Origin: Sphaerolaimus hirsutus
Taxonomy: Eukaryota > Nematoda > Chromadorea > Monhysterida > Sphaerolaimidae
DNA: 64,000 nt
NCBI GenBank assembly: GCA_964036195.1
Contig: OZ038453.1
Span: 21,055,206-21,119,205, forward strand
Direction of reading: 5' to 3'
In this document: piece after piece, positions 32,155-43,031 of the stretch
Position numbering within the stretch: position 1 is the first letter of the stretch
How the letters are laid out: each line of letters starts with the position of its first letter
Position numbers and translations under genes: made by a program
The notes under the pieces: model-generated
Told to the model about the DNA's origin: nothing
Databases searched by the model: none
What the model saw: the letters and a program-made list of their open reading frames with translations, nothing else

Positions 32155-35100
32155 ATGGAAGAACGCCTACGCGTTCAGAGAGGCGCCCCAGCCGCCGCCG
32201 CTATGCCTTTGAGCAACGTAGATGAGTCCGACACAACTCATCCATTGACTCAACATAGCCGGGCGTTGACTGGAGTGCGCAACGGTGTGCTACGATTCAC
32301 AACCAAACCGATTCCTAAAATCGTCAAAGACGAGTCACAACCCGCCGCCGTAAACTTACGCACGGCGGAGGAAGTACTAGAATTACTTCAAGCCTACGTC
32401 TACCAAGCTGAGCTGAAACGCTCGGACCTGTCCACAGCTATGGACAGATTCACATCTATTGTCCAAGATCACATCACAAGCTTGGACAGAGATCAAGACG
32501 GAGTGGCCGAGGAAATAAAGAGCGCCAACGCAAAACTGGAGCGCGCGCTCTACTCGGGCTTGAATAACGCGATGATGCTCATGGATGAGCTGGAATCGAG
32601 GATGGCGACCGCCCAAGCGCAAATCAAATCCGCGGAAAGGTTGATACTTTCCTTGAAAGGTCAGTCAACTGTTGATTTAACTACTCAACCCCCTTCACAA
32701 CCACCTTATAACAATGTCAACATGGGAAGTAGTTCTCAACCTTCACAACCGGAAACTTTGTTAAAGTTACCTAAAATCAAGCTTGCTAAATATAACGGCG
32801 ATCCGTTAGAATGGGCAGCTTGGTGGGAAATTTTTCGAGCTCAAATTCACGACCGAGCTAATTTGTCAACTGGTATGAAATATACATACCTTAAGCTCAG
32901 CCTTATCGGTCCAGCAGCGGAACTGCTAGCCGGATTAAAAGGTGATGGTCGAGATTACATCACAGCGGTCACCATGTTACAATCAAACTTTGGTGAAACG
33001 CATCGGGTACAAGCAGCCCTTTGGGATAAATTGTATTCACTCAAAAAGCCTTCGTCAAGAGGAGACTCTCTCACAAATTTCACACAAACCCTTTTGTCAA
33101 CTCTCAATCAATTAAAAGAAAGGGGTGAAAGTGTCGATTCTGGTGCAGTGTTAAGAATAATTCGTGGTTATCTCCCCGATAATATTGTTCTTGCCGTCAC
33201 AGAAGAACACCGGAATTCGATGCGCACTGCTGTAACCGGCGACACAGAACTCACAGTCGTTAGGTTTGTTGATGCATTAACTACCATTGCTCGTGCTTGG
33301 TTAGATGCGATGAAAACTGAACAACAAAGTTCACAATCTTCAAACGTTGTTCAGAAATCACAAAGTTCATCGTTAAAAAAGCCACAAAATGGAGGTGGTT
33401 GGCAACAGCAAAAGAAAAAGGGAAATAAATCACAAAATACCTTTTCAAAACAAAAACCTATTCACAATACGGTTGCTTTTGCTGGTACCAATGCTAACGT
33501 TGGTAAATCACAAGGAAAAAATAAAAATTCCACTCAACCTCCCAGAACTCCCGCGAGCGGAGCGATTAGTCAAAAGCAGTTTTCACAACCTGCTGCTGAC
33601 TATCGCAAACCGAAATTTGAGTGCTTGTTCTGTGGCATAAAAGAGCACTACACCACCAATTGCCCTCAATACGTCACACCGAGAGAGCGTATCGAACGGT
33701 TGCAAGCTTTGGGCAACGTGTGCACGCGATGCACACGCAGAGGCCATCAAGCGGAACAGTGCACTCAAAGACTGAGTTGCTACTATTGTCACCAGATCGG
33801 CCAGCATCACGGGGCGTTCTGTCCTACTAGACAGGCACCGGCAAGGCGTCAGGTAAACAATTCACAAAATAAAGCCTTTGTCAAAGCAACGAGCGCTAAT
33901 TTTGTCAATGCTCAGGTAATCACAACGGGCGCCGCTTCGTCACATGCACCGCCATCGTATCCGCCTTCACACACGGAACCGATGAGCGTGTGTGTCATCC
34001 CCCCGGACGAGAACGATTTTCGGTGGAGACAGCAGACGCTGTATCAAATGGATATGGACGGTCCGCTGGACATGGGCGAATGGCCGAAGCCCGCTAACGA
34101 GCTCCAGGCGAGAGCTCAAGAGGAAGCCCGCAAGTATCACAGCGAAAACGAGCTGTGGACGACGCTCCGTGCCAACCTCATCAAGGACGGCACAGACATG
34201 GAGACCGTCGAAGCTAAAATCCGCGGCTTCCAGCAGAAACGGTACGAGGTGTACCCACACCTCAACCCGAACCAAATGTCATCGTCGGTGCCACTTCAAC
34301 CCAGTCACAGGCCCACGGTGGAGGTGCTGAGCGCACAAGCGGGTTATGGTAACCCCAACACCGCTACAAGGCAGCAGGCCGAACAAGAATGTGAGTTCGA
34401 TTTTGCGCCTATTGTTCGTTTGCAAGTGGCCCAGACTTCATTAATTAATAAAGACGCTGAATTAAATCGAGTCACAGACCCTTTGTTAATATTCTTTGAC
34501 ACCGGATGCAAATACTCATACATTAAAGCATCCGTGGCAAATGAGTATAACTTTGAAAACAAAGGAGATGTTGTTCTTCAAATGAACGTGTTTGCGACAA
34601 AAACGCCTGTCACAGTCAATACGTTTATGATCGAGGCAGTCATGCCTATTTACAAACACGTTGACAATAAGGGCAATATGTTACAAATTCCACTCACCTT
34701 ACGTGCAGTCGATAATTTGGCAACATATGCATGCCCACCTCCTTTGTCACAAGATGACAAAACAGTCAATTATATTGTGTACGGTGAACATGCACAAGAA
34801 CAATTCGCGGAACCGCTCGAATTGACAGAAATGACTGATGAGTTTTGTCACAAACCATGTCAACCAGATGTGGTCATTGGTCAAGACTATTATTGGAAGT
34901 TCGATATTCGACCAACAGAAATCGAACTCCCATCTGGATTGATCATTGTCGAATCAATACTTGGATTGATGCTTGGCGGAAATGCATCATCACAGTCATT
35001 TGTCACAACACCCGACATTTTGCCACATCAATTCATGGTATCATGCAGTTCACATGCATCATCTGCTGTTGCTGTTGGCCAAGAGACATTATTTCAATTT

Positions 35101-35868
35101 CACAGTCTCGAGTCAATAGGTATCACAGATGATCCATTATCACATGATGATGACATAGCTGAACAGTTAATTCTGGAATCAATTACTCTTGATCCAGAAA
35201 CTGGACGCTATAGCGTAGATTGGCCATTCAAATCAACAATTCACGAACTGCCAACCAACAATTCAGAAGCATTTCGCCGCTTTCTGTCACTGTTGAAACG
35301 GTTTCGAAAAGATCCCGATTTATTCGCTACATACGCTAAAGTCATCTCAGATCAACTTCACAAAGGTGTCATAGAACCCGTCTATGGTTCACAGGATGGT
35401 TTGCAAGAACACATCTTACCTCACCAACCTGTCATCACACCTGGCAGATTGACAACATGTCGAATAGTGTATGATGGTTCTGCAGGCAAGCCAAGTCTCA
35501 ACAATTGCTTATTTCGAGGCCCAGTTCTCACACCACTGGCGCTCGGATTAATGCTTCGTTTCAGAGCCGGAAAAGTAGTGTTATTAGCAGACATTGAGAA
35601 AGCATTTTTACAAATTGCTCTTCAAACAAAATCACGCGCTTTCACAAAATTTTATTGGCTGCGTGATGACACTATTCCAACTCACGAAGACAATATTCAA
35701 ATGATGCAATTCACAAGGGTGCTATTTGGTCTCACATGCAGTCCATCCATTTTGTCGACTGTTATTAAATATCACCTGGAAGCGGAATTAGCTCACATGC
35801 ATTCGCTGATTCACACGAACGAGCGAAATTGGAACTGTTGCTCAACAGCATTTACGTTGATAATTTAG
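32155..35868 (+). pseudogene. BEL gag-protease-RT N-terminal reading frame (1237 codons)
   Basis: Start ATG in a strong context (gccatgg). From about residue 203, LPKIKLAKYNGDPLEWAAWW is the conserved Gag core of Pao-type elements. Three zinc knuckles follow: CLFCGIKEHYTTNC (about 490), CTRCTRRGHQAEQC (523) and CYYCHQIGQHHGAFC (542). The protease has FFDTGCKYSYI with the catalytic DTG near residue 782. RT begins around 1100 (CRIVYDG) with ADIEKAFLQI as motif A. The frame then drifts at about 35.78-35.81 kb, before the YVDN motif, and ends at 35868. The break is inside the RT core, so I read it as a frameshift mutation and not programmed slippage. Confidence 0.9.
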
Positions 35869-37166
35869 TTATCAGCGTAGATGATGAAAAATATGCAATA
35901 CAGCTCTATCGTTTAATTAAAGCTGTTTTCGCAAGAGCAAATTTCAACATGCGCGAATGGATGACAAATTCGCGTATTGTTTCCGAGAAAATCAAACCTG
36001 ATGATCTCAACCCGAAACAGTCACAATACATCAAAGTAATGGGTCTTGTTTACGATCACATTGAAGACACCATTGCGGTGCCAGCTCCCAAGAAAGATTT
36101 CACACTCATTGTCACAGCAACACGCCGCAATTTGAATAAATTGCTGGCTTCAACATACGATCCTATTGGCATCACAGCACCTGCGTTATTTCGGTTGAAA
36201 TTTCGCGTGTCACAAATAATTCAAAGGTGCAATGTCACAACCTGGGATGAACTCATTGAAGACCCAGAGGCGGATGACTTATTGGACGATTTGAAACGAC
36301 ATCTCTCATCCATAAGTCAAATCAAATTCCCACGCTCATTTCACTCTTTTGGCATCGATGTCAAAGCTGAAACACGTCCATTAGAGTTACATGTGTTTTG
36401 TGATGCCTCTAAAGATGGATACGCCGTTTGCGCTTATTTGCGTCAAAAAGCGATTTCACCTGACGAATACGGCTATGAAGATGACCGATATTTTAGTGGT
36501 TTTCTCACAGCTTGCACAAAATTGGCTCCACTTCCGTCAAAACAAGGTCAACCCCTCACAATCACACGCTTGTAATTGCTCTGTGTCATAATTGGTGCAC
36601 AGCTCATCGATTATTTACATCATGAACTCGTTGAACTGGGTGGATGGAAAATTCACAGTAATTTTCTGTGGACCGATAGTACAGTTGTCATCGGCTGGCT
36701 ATATACTTCAAAGCCGCTGGCTACTTTTGTCAACAATCGGGTCACAAAAATCCATTCATTTATGTCAAAACACTGCATTCAAATTTGCAAAGTTGCTACA
36801 AAAGACAATCCAGCTGACATAGCGTCACGTGGATGTACTTTTGATCAACTAATGATCGAAACAATGTGGTTTACAGGACCAACATTTTTCGCTGAACCCT
36901 TCACATCAGCCATGGTTGACATTTCGCAATATCAAGCGCAACCTGTCACTGAAGAGCTAGCGAAAGGCGACACTCACATCAGTCGACCTTTATACGCTGG
37001 AGCAGTAACTTCACAGTCTGCTTCACAGCCAGCTAATGCTCTTGCACAACAAGTGCCTGTCAATTTGGACCCCAATTTGTCACAAAATGTCACTCCTCAA
37101 AATCCGTTTGTCGAAAGTCGACAACGTCACATCCCTTCAAATCCGTTCGAAATCGACATTCGATGA
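35811..37166 (+). pseudogene. BEL RT C-terminus, RNase H, linker with two nonsense codons
   Basis: In the shifted frame the RT catalytic box is IYVDNLVISVDD. It continues through the RT connection (ITAPALFRLKFRVSQ) and RNase H-like LHVFCDASKDGYAVCAY with its Asp. A TAA at 36573-36575 interrupts a TITRL-LLCVIIGAQL-like stretch, consistent with a single-base change of a sense codon. A second RNase H Asp (FLWTDSTVVIGWL) follows. A TGA at 37164-37166 ends the piece; the same frame stays open beyond it to 41849. Confidence 0.88.
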
Positions 37167-37175
37167 TTTTCAACA

Positions 37176-40100
37176 TTGTCAAAATTGTTGCGCACGGTTG
37201 TTTATCTACTTCGTGTGAAAACATATTGGCTAAATCGCTCTATGCATAAAGCTGCAAAACGCGAAAGCGAATATTTATCAAAACCTATCACACAAGCTGA
37301 TTTAAACGAAGCCTTTAGACATGTATTGCGCATTTCACAAGCAGAGGAATGCACCAGTTGCATTTCACAAGCGCAACTTGGCAAGCACCACATGCTCAAA
37401 TGGGACGCGTGGAATAATTTATTATATTGTGTCACGCGTGTGTCTCACAAAGAACACAGAAACCCTTCGTTATTTTACTACCTGCCAAAGACCAGGTGGT
37501 TAACAACGCTAGTAGTTACTCATTTTCATGAGCTTGCTGGTCACAGTGGCATGCTTCACACTTTAGCAGATTTACGCGAACACTGCTGGTTGTCAAGTGC
37601 CAAGCAGGTAGTTGCAAAAATTTTGCGCAAATGTGTCACATGCCGCAAAGCAGAAGGAGGTCCATTCACATTACCTGATTTTCACACACTACCTGTCACT
37701 CGAACGCAATCACAAATCAAGCCATTTCAACATATTGGCATTGATTATATGGGACCGTTAGTTTATTCACAGAACGGAACCCGTCACAGTCAACACATTT
37801 TGTTGCTAACATGCTTCAGTACACGCGCCATTCATTTAGAGTCAACTAATAGTGTCTCAACAGCCGACACAATTATGGCTCTAAATCGGTTTATTTCGCG
37901 TCGAGGCATGCCGGACACAATTTGGTCCGACAATGCCCCCGCGTTCAAAAATTGTGTCAAAATGCTGCCGGACGTAAAATGGCATTTTATCACAGCCAAT
38001 AGTCCTTGGCAAGGCGGAGTGTACGAACGCATGGTCGGATTAGTCAAACGCTTGCTCAAAAAAGCATGCGGCCGACGTTGTCTCACATGGCATGAATTTC
38101 TCACAGTCATGCTTGACGTCGAATTCTCAGTCAACACGCGACCATTGTCATATTTGTCAAACACCGACATTGGTGCAGCAATACTGCGCCCAATACATTT
38201 TCTTTGGGGCACCCCACCACCATGTTACATGGATGAAAAACGTGAGATGGAACTCGATTCCACCACGATTGAACCCATGCGAAAAATTCCAAAAGAAGAA
38301 TGGGATAGGCTAACGGATGGATCTTTCAATCTCACACCTTCACAGATCGACAAATCCTACATACTCACACCCCCACGAGTCAATGACGTCAATTGCATTG
38401 ACGAAATTGCACTCAACTCTGTGCCTGAAAAGGACAGAGATGACATCACATTACTTTGGGACCAAATTCGTCACAATCGTGAAGTGCTTTGGTATGAGTG
38501 GTCACGTCAATATATTGACCTACTCAAAGATCGAGCAAAAAATCAACGCTTGAAAAGAGGCACTATCAACGAGGCTCCCAAACGTGGCCAAGTGGTGTTA
38601 ATTACTGATGATAAACAGCCACGTGGCATGTGGCAAATGGGCCGCGTTCACAAGATACACGTGTCAAGCGATGGCAAAATACGTGCAGTCACAGTATTGT
38701 CAAGTAACGGCCGTCGCACACGTAGATCCCCATCTAACCTCGTGCCTCTTGAAATCGACACAGAGGACGGTGTTGAGTATAAAATCGACACTGAGGTAAA
38801 AGATGATGATAAATCACAGCCTCCACCTGATAAAGGTGATGATTCACAAAAAGATCAATCACATCAACAATCACAATCTTCACAACGAGATGCAAGGCGC
38901 GCAAACCCACGTCGAACATGTCGCTATACTGGCACATATTCGTTCTGGGGAAACGTGTCGCATTTAATGGCACTCACGTTGCTAATACAATCAAAATTAG
39001 CCAACACGCTCACATGGACAGATCAATATCACAAAACTTTCAATCTGTGCCATAAAACACGCACAATTCAACTTCCGGAAAAAGTAACATGTCATTTTCC
39101 TCAAGTTACAACCATAGAGGATATTGTGATATCCATATGGACGTTGCGTGTTGAACCGCAAACGACACCAATTTATAGATGCTTTCAACAAGAGCATACT
39201 ATAGTCACATATATGAGTCTGGTGGGCGGAAAATCTATGTTGCCACCAGAAGTCATTAAAAACCACAGGGTCAAAACCTACGATTGCATGATTGCCTATC
39301 AAAATAAAACTTGGAAAGGCGAACCTTTAGTAAAAATAGGTCATGCATTGTGGAGCACCAACAAATCACTTCACATTGATTATTGTTACTTTTGTCACAA
39401 TCTGAGTAACACGGTGATGAACTTTCACATAGAAGAAGGTGTGGTCGCAAGTCTTGACGGAAAGAAAATTGTTTCCGAAATTCAAGATCTGTCACATTGC
39501 AACCCACAAGCCGGCTATTGTTATGACAGCGACAATGGCGTCTCTTTATGGAATGCTACTGCTTTCAACAAACAGTGTGCGTTCCAAGAGATTGGTCAAT
39601 TTGATGCGCAATATTCACAAAATCATTACATAGTGGAAAAATTACAAGCTGCATTTTCAGTCACATGGAGATCACAACAATTTCCAAACAATGCAGAATG
39701 TGTACCAAAAGACGCAAAATATATTGACCAAGGCTCGGCATTCATTCAATTTCTTCGATATCAACTTAAGAAATTGAAAAAACCTGAAACCGAAAAAGCT
39801 CCTCTTCATTTCAAACTCGCACCAAATCTTGATGTTGGTGTATTTCACTTGCTCACAGCCCGTCAACAATATGAAGTTGACAAAATTGCACATCTGGAAC
39901 AAAAACAATTTGGATCCATCTGGCAACAATTATGTCACATCCACCAGACCCAGCTAGATATAATTCATGCAATTGTCACATTCAATCCCACGCTTGGCTT
40001 GCGAGCGTTGCTAGGACGTCAAAATCTCTATGCTGAATGGCACGGAGATATATTGATGTTCTGGGATTGTAAACCTGTCACAGCAGAAATGATTTATTTT

Positions 40101-41849
40101 CAACATGAATATAACAATACATGTTATAAATTTCTGCCGATCAAAGTCACAGATCACCCACATATAATGTTCGTTGCTCCTGGTACCAATGATCTAATCA
40201 CACATTCACCAATAGATCATTGCCTCATGAAAGACCACAAATATTATCAATTAAATGATAACTCATGGGCTAACGAAAACGGACCAACGAATTTACACGT
40301 CACAAAACTCCCAATCGAATTAATATGGGCTGGCTCGTGGAAACCATTCACATTAAACGTTTCCGGGTCACCAGGTGTAAGCATGACTGATATTGCATTC
40401 AGCATCATGGCTGCACATCATCACTTTCAAAATTTGCAACGACTCGAACAACAAGTCACACATTCAGTCGATTATATTGCAACAAAATCCAACGATCCTA
40501 AAGCCGTGCAAGCATATATTGCTGGCATCGGCCAAGGGGTTGGTGCATATTTTGAAGGTGTAGGAAAAGAATTGGGTCACATTATTCACGGTAGCGTCAC
40601 AGGTGGTGCGTCTGCATTAGACACGTTACTTACTGGGCCACTTCAAACAGCTGTGAACATCATACTCATTATTATCACAATCGCTTGTATTGGGTATATT
40701 GGTTATGTTTACATGCAGTGGCGGCTCGTAACCGGCAGGGGTATGCTGCCAGACATCAAGGGCTTTTTCCGAAGAAAGGGCAGAAGGGACAGAAGCCCAA
40801 ACAACAAGGGCTCCCGTCCGTTCAGCAGGGAAAAATCGGTAAGCGACGGCGACGTAACCGCCAGAAGAAACCGAAAAGCGGCTTCAACAAACCCGCTTTG
40901 TCAAGTCAAACCGTCACTCAATCGTCAAGTTCGTCACAGTTACATTCAAAGTTTGTCACACCCCTCAAGCGAGTTTCTCCATTCAAACGGCTTTCAGGAT
41001 GCTCGGTACAGCCTAGATTGGATCCCCCAGTCGGTTATAGCACCAAGCGCGCCGAAGAAATCGAAATGGAGACGGGTGCGCGCCGGGTCACAAAATCTGC
41101 ACCCCCCTGCGAGTCACAAGCGCAGAGCTCGTCACCAAACGCCAGACTCACAGTCACCGAGCCCGTCACAACGGAGGTCACAATGGAAGACGCGTTCCCT
41201 GACCGCGAGCCCTTGCAAAAGCGACTCAAGAGATTCGCTGGAGTCGCAGGGCTCCCAGGTGAGCAGCAATCGTCACACCAGACATTTTCCTTTATATCCC
41301 AAACTTTTCACAAATTCAATAACATCAATAAAAAACTGGTCAAATCAAAAGTTAAACAATCTAAAAAGATCCGTGACCTTCCTCAGACAAACACCTTCAC
41401 AGTCCGACATAGAACTCGGAGGGATGGAAGAAAATCACGTTCAAGATCTAGATCCCCCTCCGTACCATTTGACCAATTCAACTCAATCACTTCACAATGT
41501 ACGACCTCATTCACAACCTCACTTGTCCCCTTGCTACCAAGCCAACCGCTTGCAGCAAGGGAACAATGGCAGCCCACCGAGCCGTCGAAGACGAGCGTCG
41601 ACGAGACCGACACGCTACGACAAGCCCTCGAGCAGCTCGTCGAGGAATCTGAGAAGCTCCCCAACTGGCCAGGTTGACCAGCCGGGGCCCCAGAAGACCA
41701 GACGACCGGGCACGGGGAAGGCAGCCAGCCTGAGGAGGATGCCGTCGAACCCATGGACGAGCATCATGAGGAGAACCGGGAAAATGCCGGCGTCGAAGAC
41801 GCCGACGATCTACTACCACAGGAGTGATGAGAGTATCACAGGCGTTTGA
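37176..41849 (+). CDS. BEL integrase plus env-like glycoprotein frame (1557 codons)
   Basis: Residues about 120-160: HHCC zinc domain (HELAGHSGMLH...CVTCRKAEG). The integrase core has three acidic residues in GIDYMG, SDNAPAF and GVYERMVG. At 470-525 is the BEL C-terminal domain (RGQVVLITDDKQPRGMWQMGRV). From about residue 589 there is no Pol homology: a signal-like FWGNVSHLMALTLLIQ, an ectodomain with many Cys and Asn-glycosylation motifs, a Gly-rich pre-membrane stretch (GIGQGVGAYFEGVGK), one membrane span (about 1158-1182, IILIIITIACIGYIGYVY) and a long Arg/Ser-rich tail to 1557 with a PPPY motif (41454-41465). Known of the family: some BEL elements carry env. Env class not identified. Confidence 0.85.
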   Translation: MSKLLRTVVYLLRVKTYWLNRSMHKAAKRESEYLSKPITQADLNEAFRHVLRISQAEECTSCISQAQLGKHHMLKWDAWNNLLYCVTRVSHKEHRNPSLFYYLPKTRWLTTLVVTHFHELAGHSGMLHTLADLREHCWLSSAKQVVAKILRKCVTCRKAEGGPFTLPDFHTLPVTRTQSQIKPFQHIGIDYMGPLVYSQNGTRHSQHILLLTCFSTRAIHLESTNSVSTADTIMALNRFISRRGMPDTIWSDNAPAFKNCVKMLPDVKWHFITANSPWQGGVYERMVGLVKRLLKKACGRRCLTWHEFLTVMLDVEFSVNTRPLSYLSNTDIGAAILRPIHFLWGTPPPCYMDEKREMELDSTTIEPMRKIPKEEWDRLTDGSFNLTPSQIDKSYILTPPRVNDVNCIDEIALNSVPEKDRDDITLLWDQIRHNREVLWYEWSRQYIDLLKDRAKNQRLKRGTINEAPKRGQVVLITDDKQPRGMWQMGRVHKIHVSSDGKIRAVTVLSSNGRRTRRSPSNLVPLEIDTEDGVEYKIDTEVKDDDKSQPPPDKGDDSQKDQSHQQSQSSQRDARRANPRRTCRYTGTYSFWGNVSHLMALTLLIQSKLANTLTWTDQYHKTFNLCHKTRTIQLPEKVTCHFPQVTTIEDIVISIWTLRVEPQTTPIYRCFQQEHTIVTYMSLVGGKSMLPPEVIKNHRVKTYDCMIAYQNKTWKGEPLVKIGHALWSTNKSLHIDYCYFCHNLSNTVMNFHIEEGVVASLDGKKIVSEIQDLSHCNPQAGYCYDSDNGVSLWNATAFNKQCAFQEIGQFDAQYSQNHYIVEKLQAAFSVTWRSQQFPNNAECVPKDAKYIDQGSAFIQFLRYQLKKLKKPETEKAPLHFKLAPNLDVGVFHLLTARQQYEVDKIAHLEQKQFGSIWQQLCHIHQTQLDIIHAIVTFNPTLGLRALLGRQNLYAEWHGDILMFWDCKPVTAEMIYFQHEYNNTCYKFLPIKVTDHPHIMFVAPGTNDLITHSPIDHCLMKDHKYYQLNDNSWANENGPTNLHVTKLPIELIWAGSWKPFTLNVSGSPGVSMTDIAFSIMAAHHHFQNLQRLEQQVTHSVDYIATKSNDPKAVQAYIAGIGQGVGAYFEGVGKELGHIIHGSVTGGASALDTLLTGPLQTAVNIILIIITIACIGYIGYVYMQWRLVTGRGMLPDIKGFFRRKGRRDRSPNNKGSRPFSREKSVSDGDVTARRNRKAASTNPLCQVKPSLNRQVRHSYIQSLSHPSSEFLHSNGFQDARYSLDWIPQSVIAPSAPKKSKWRRVRAGSQNLHPPASHKRRARHQTPDSQSPSPSQRRSQWKTRSLTASPCKSDSRDSLESQGSQVSSNRHTRHFPLYPKLFTNSITSIKNWSNQKLNNLKRSVTFLRQTPSQSDIELGGMEENHVQDLDPPPYHLTNSTQSLHNVRPHSQPHLSPCYQANRLQQGNNGSPPSRRRRASTRPTRYDKPSSSSSRNLRSSPTGQVDQPGPQKTRRPGTGKAASLRRMPSNPWTSIMRRTGKMPASKTPTIYYHRSDESITGV
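40685..41677 (+). CDS. Overlapping basic reading frame inside the env tail (330 codons)
   Basis: A second frame stays open for 993 bp across the env tail in the +2 phase. It encodes an arginine-rich stretch (GKRRRRNRQKKPK), a later KSRSRSRSPS, and an acidic C-terminus ending EESEKLPNWPG. No ATG opens it (the first codon of the open stretch is TTG), so expression would need splicing or initiation further in. It could be an accessory RNA-binding protein or an accident of GC-rich, Arg-rich sequence; both frames being Arg/Ser-rich weakens the case. Confidence 0.35.
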   Translation: MYWVYWLCLHAVAARNRQGYAARHQGLFPKKGQKGQKPKQQGLPSVQQGKIGKRRRRNRQKKPKSGFNKPALSSQTVTQSSSSSQLHSKFVTPLKRVSPFKRLSGCSVQPRLDPPVGYSTKRAEEIEMETGARRVTKSAPPCESQAQSSSPNARLTVTEPVTTEVTMEDAFPDREPLQKRLKRFAGVAGLPGEQQSSHQTFSFISQTFHKFNNINKKLVKSKVKQSKKIRDLPQTNTFTVRHRTRRDGRKSRSRSRSPSVPFDQFNSITSQCTTSFTTSLVPLLPSQPLAAREQWQPTEPSKTSVDETDTLRQALEQLVEESEKLPNWPG

Positions 41850-41933
41850 TTCTGATTTTTGTTTCACATCAATTTGCCGAGATTGGCTGAGATAAAATTA
41901 AATTTAATTTAATTTTTATTCTAGTTTCGGGAG

Positions 41934-43026
41934 TGTGTAACATTATCGTAAAATGTAAAACCTTAAATATTTAAGTTGACATTCTCATGTTCGCTTTTAT
42001 ATTTAATTAATTCAATTTATTAAGATTCCATTTTTATTCACATTCCATTTCTTAACATCTTCACATTCGTCATTTAATATCTCAAGCAACGTTGTTTACA
42101 ACGTGCGCTTTACACCGCTCACATATTTAGATCTTAGTCATTGCTCACATTCCGCCACATTTCCTTGACAAGCAGCACGCAAATACGCTGTCATGTTTAT
42201 GTTAAGCGGCGGGCTCGCCCCAAGCGGGGGACGGGCCCGCGCGCCATTTCAAATGCTGTCTGGCTTGTCTCACATTTTCACTATCTTGTCAGTTTAGCTC
42301 GCTTTTCATCGGAGAAGCGAGCGGACAAGGATTGAACTTTCACAATTGGAAATGTTGGGTAAAAATCGGAGATTAGAGCCGACCGATTGGTGCCAAGTCA
42401 ATCGCCATCGGTCTGGCCCTTAAAAGCCGATTTCACAGCTAGAATCGGCAGTGTTTGCAACCTCGTCAACTTCACAAGAATCTCTTCCTAGGATCTAAAT
42501 AAGCGCCGTTGTCACTTTATTAAGTCGCTTGTTTTTGGTGCTAAGTTTAACTCTTGGTGCTTTAAGTCACCTCAGTGCTTTATTCACACCTGCGCTGTTT
42601 AAGGTGCTTTTCTCACAACCGCGCCACTTAATTCGCCTTTTGTCATAATTAAGTGCCTTCTTTAAATTGCCTTATTTTCTACGGTAATTAGAGTTTATTT
42701 TACGTTTTATTTAAGTAATTAATTTAGTTGTAAATTAATTCCTTTGTTTATGTATACTTTTATATATATTTTATTTACACTTATTTCTTGGTATTTATTT
42801 GTCTAAATAAAAACGTTCGTCAAAACCTTTTGTAATCTAAATTTACTTCACACTAACTCACGTCAATTCACTTCAACTCAACTAATCACATTTTGATAAA
42901 ATAACGGAACGTCAACTAAGAGACGACGCTTCACGTCAACTTTCATATGTTCACATTTGTCCTCTTCCTCGGTTAGGAATAGGAGCTAGTTCACAAGTCA
43001 ATCAACAAGTTCTGTATTATTTTACA
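41934..43026 (+). repeat. BEL 3' LTR
   Basis: 1093 bp, same ends as the 5' LTR, with an AATAAA at 42806-42811. The preceding ctagtttcgggag is the only candidate polypurine tract and is weak. Confidence 0.95.
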
Positions 43027-43031
43027 CAGTT
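43027..43031. repeat. Target-site duplication CAGTT, right
   Basis: Repeats 30779-30783 exactly. On the LINE minus strand the duplicated bases lie in the endonuclease coding frame. Confidence 0.93.

Larger units (their letters stand above)
30784..43026 (+). mobile_element. BEL/Pao LTR retrotransposon with env-like frame, 12.24 kb
   Basis: Two LTRs (TGTG...TACA), 5-bp duplication, primer-binding site directly after the 5' LTR, and gag-pro-RT-RNaseH-IN order with a Pao-type (A17) protease. It is inserted antisense to, and inside, the endonuclease of the LINE. The LTRs differ at about 14 substitutions and one indel in 1094 bp (about 1.3%), mostly C/T or A/G, so the insertion is fairly recent but not new. 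One frameshift (about 35.80 kb) and two nonsense codons (36573, 37164) make the copy defective. The + strand is strongly enriched in TCACA. Confidence 0.95.

Noticed and set aside
35780..35868. Programmed ribosomal frameshift in BEL pol
   Set aside because: The break is inside the RT core just before YVDN, no slippery heptamer is evident, and two nonsense codons follow, so a mutation is simpler.
41383..41867. Antisense open frames of 118-123 codons under the BEL env tail
   Set aside because: GC-rich, Arg/Ser-rich sense sequence leaves antisense frames open by composition; no motif or start context supports them.
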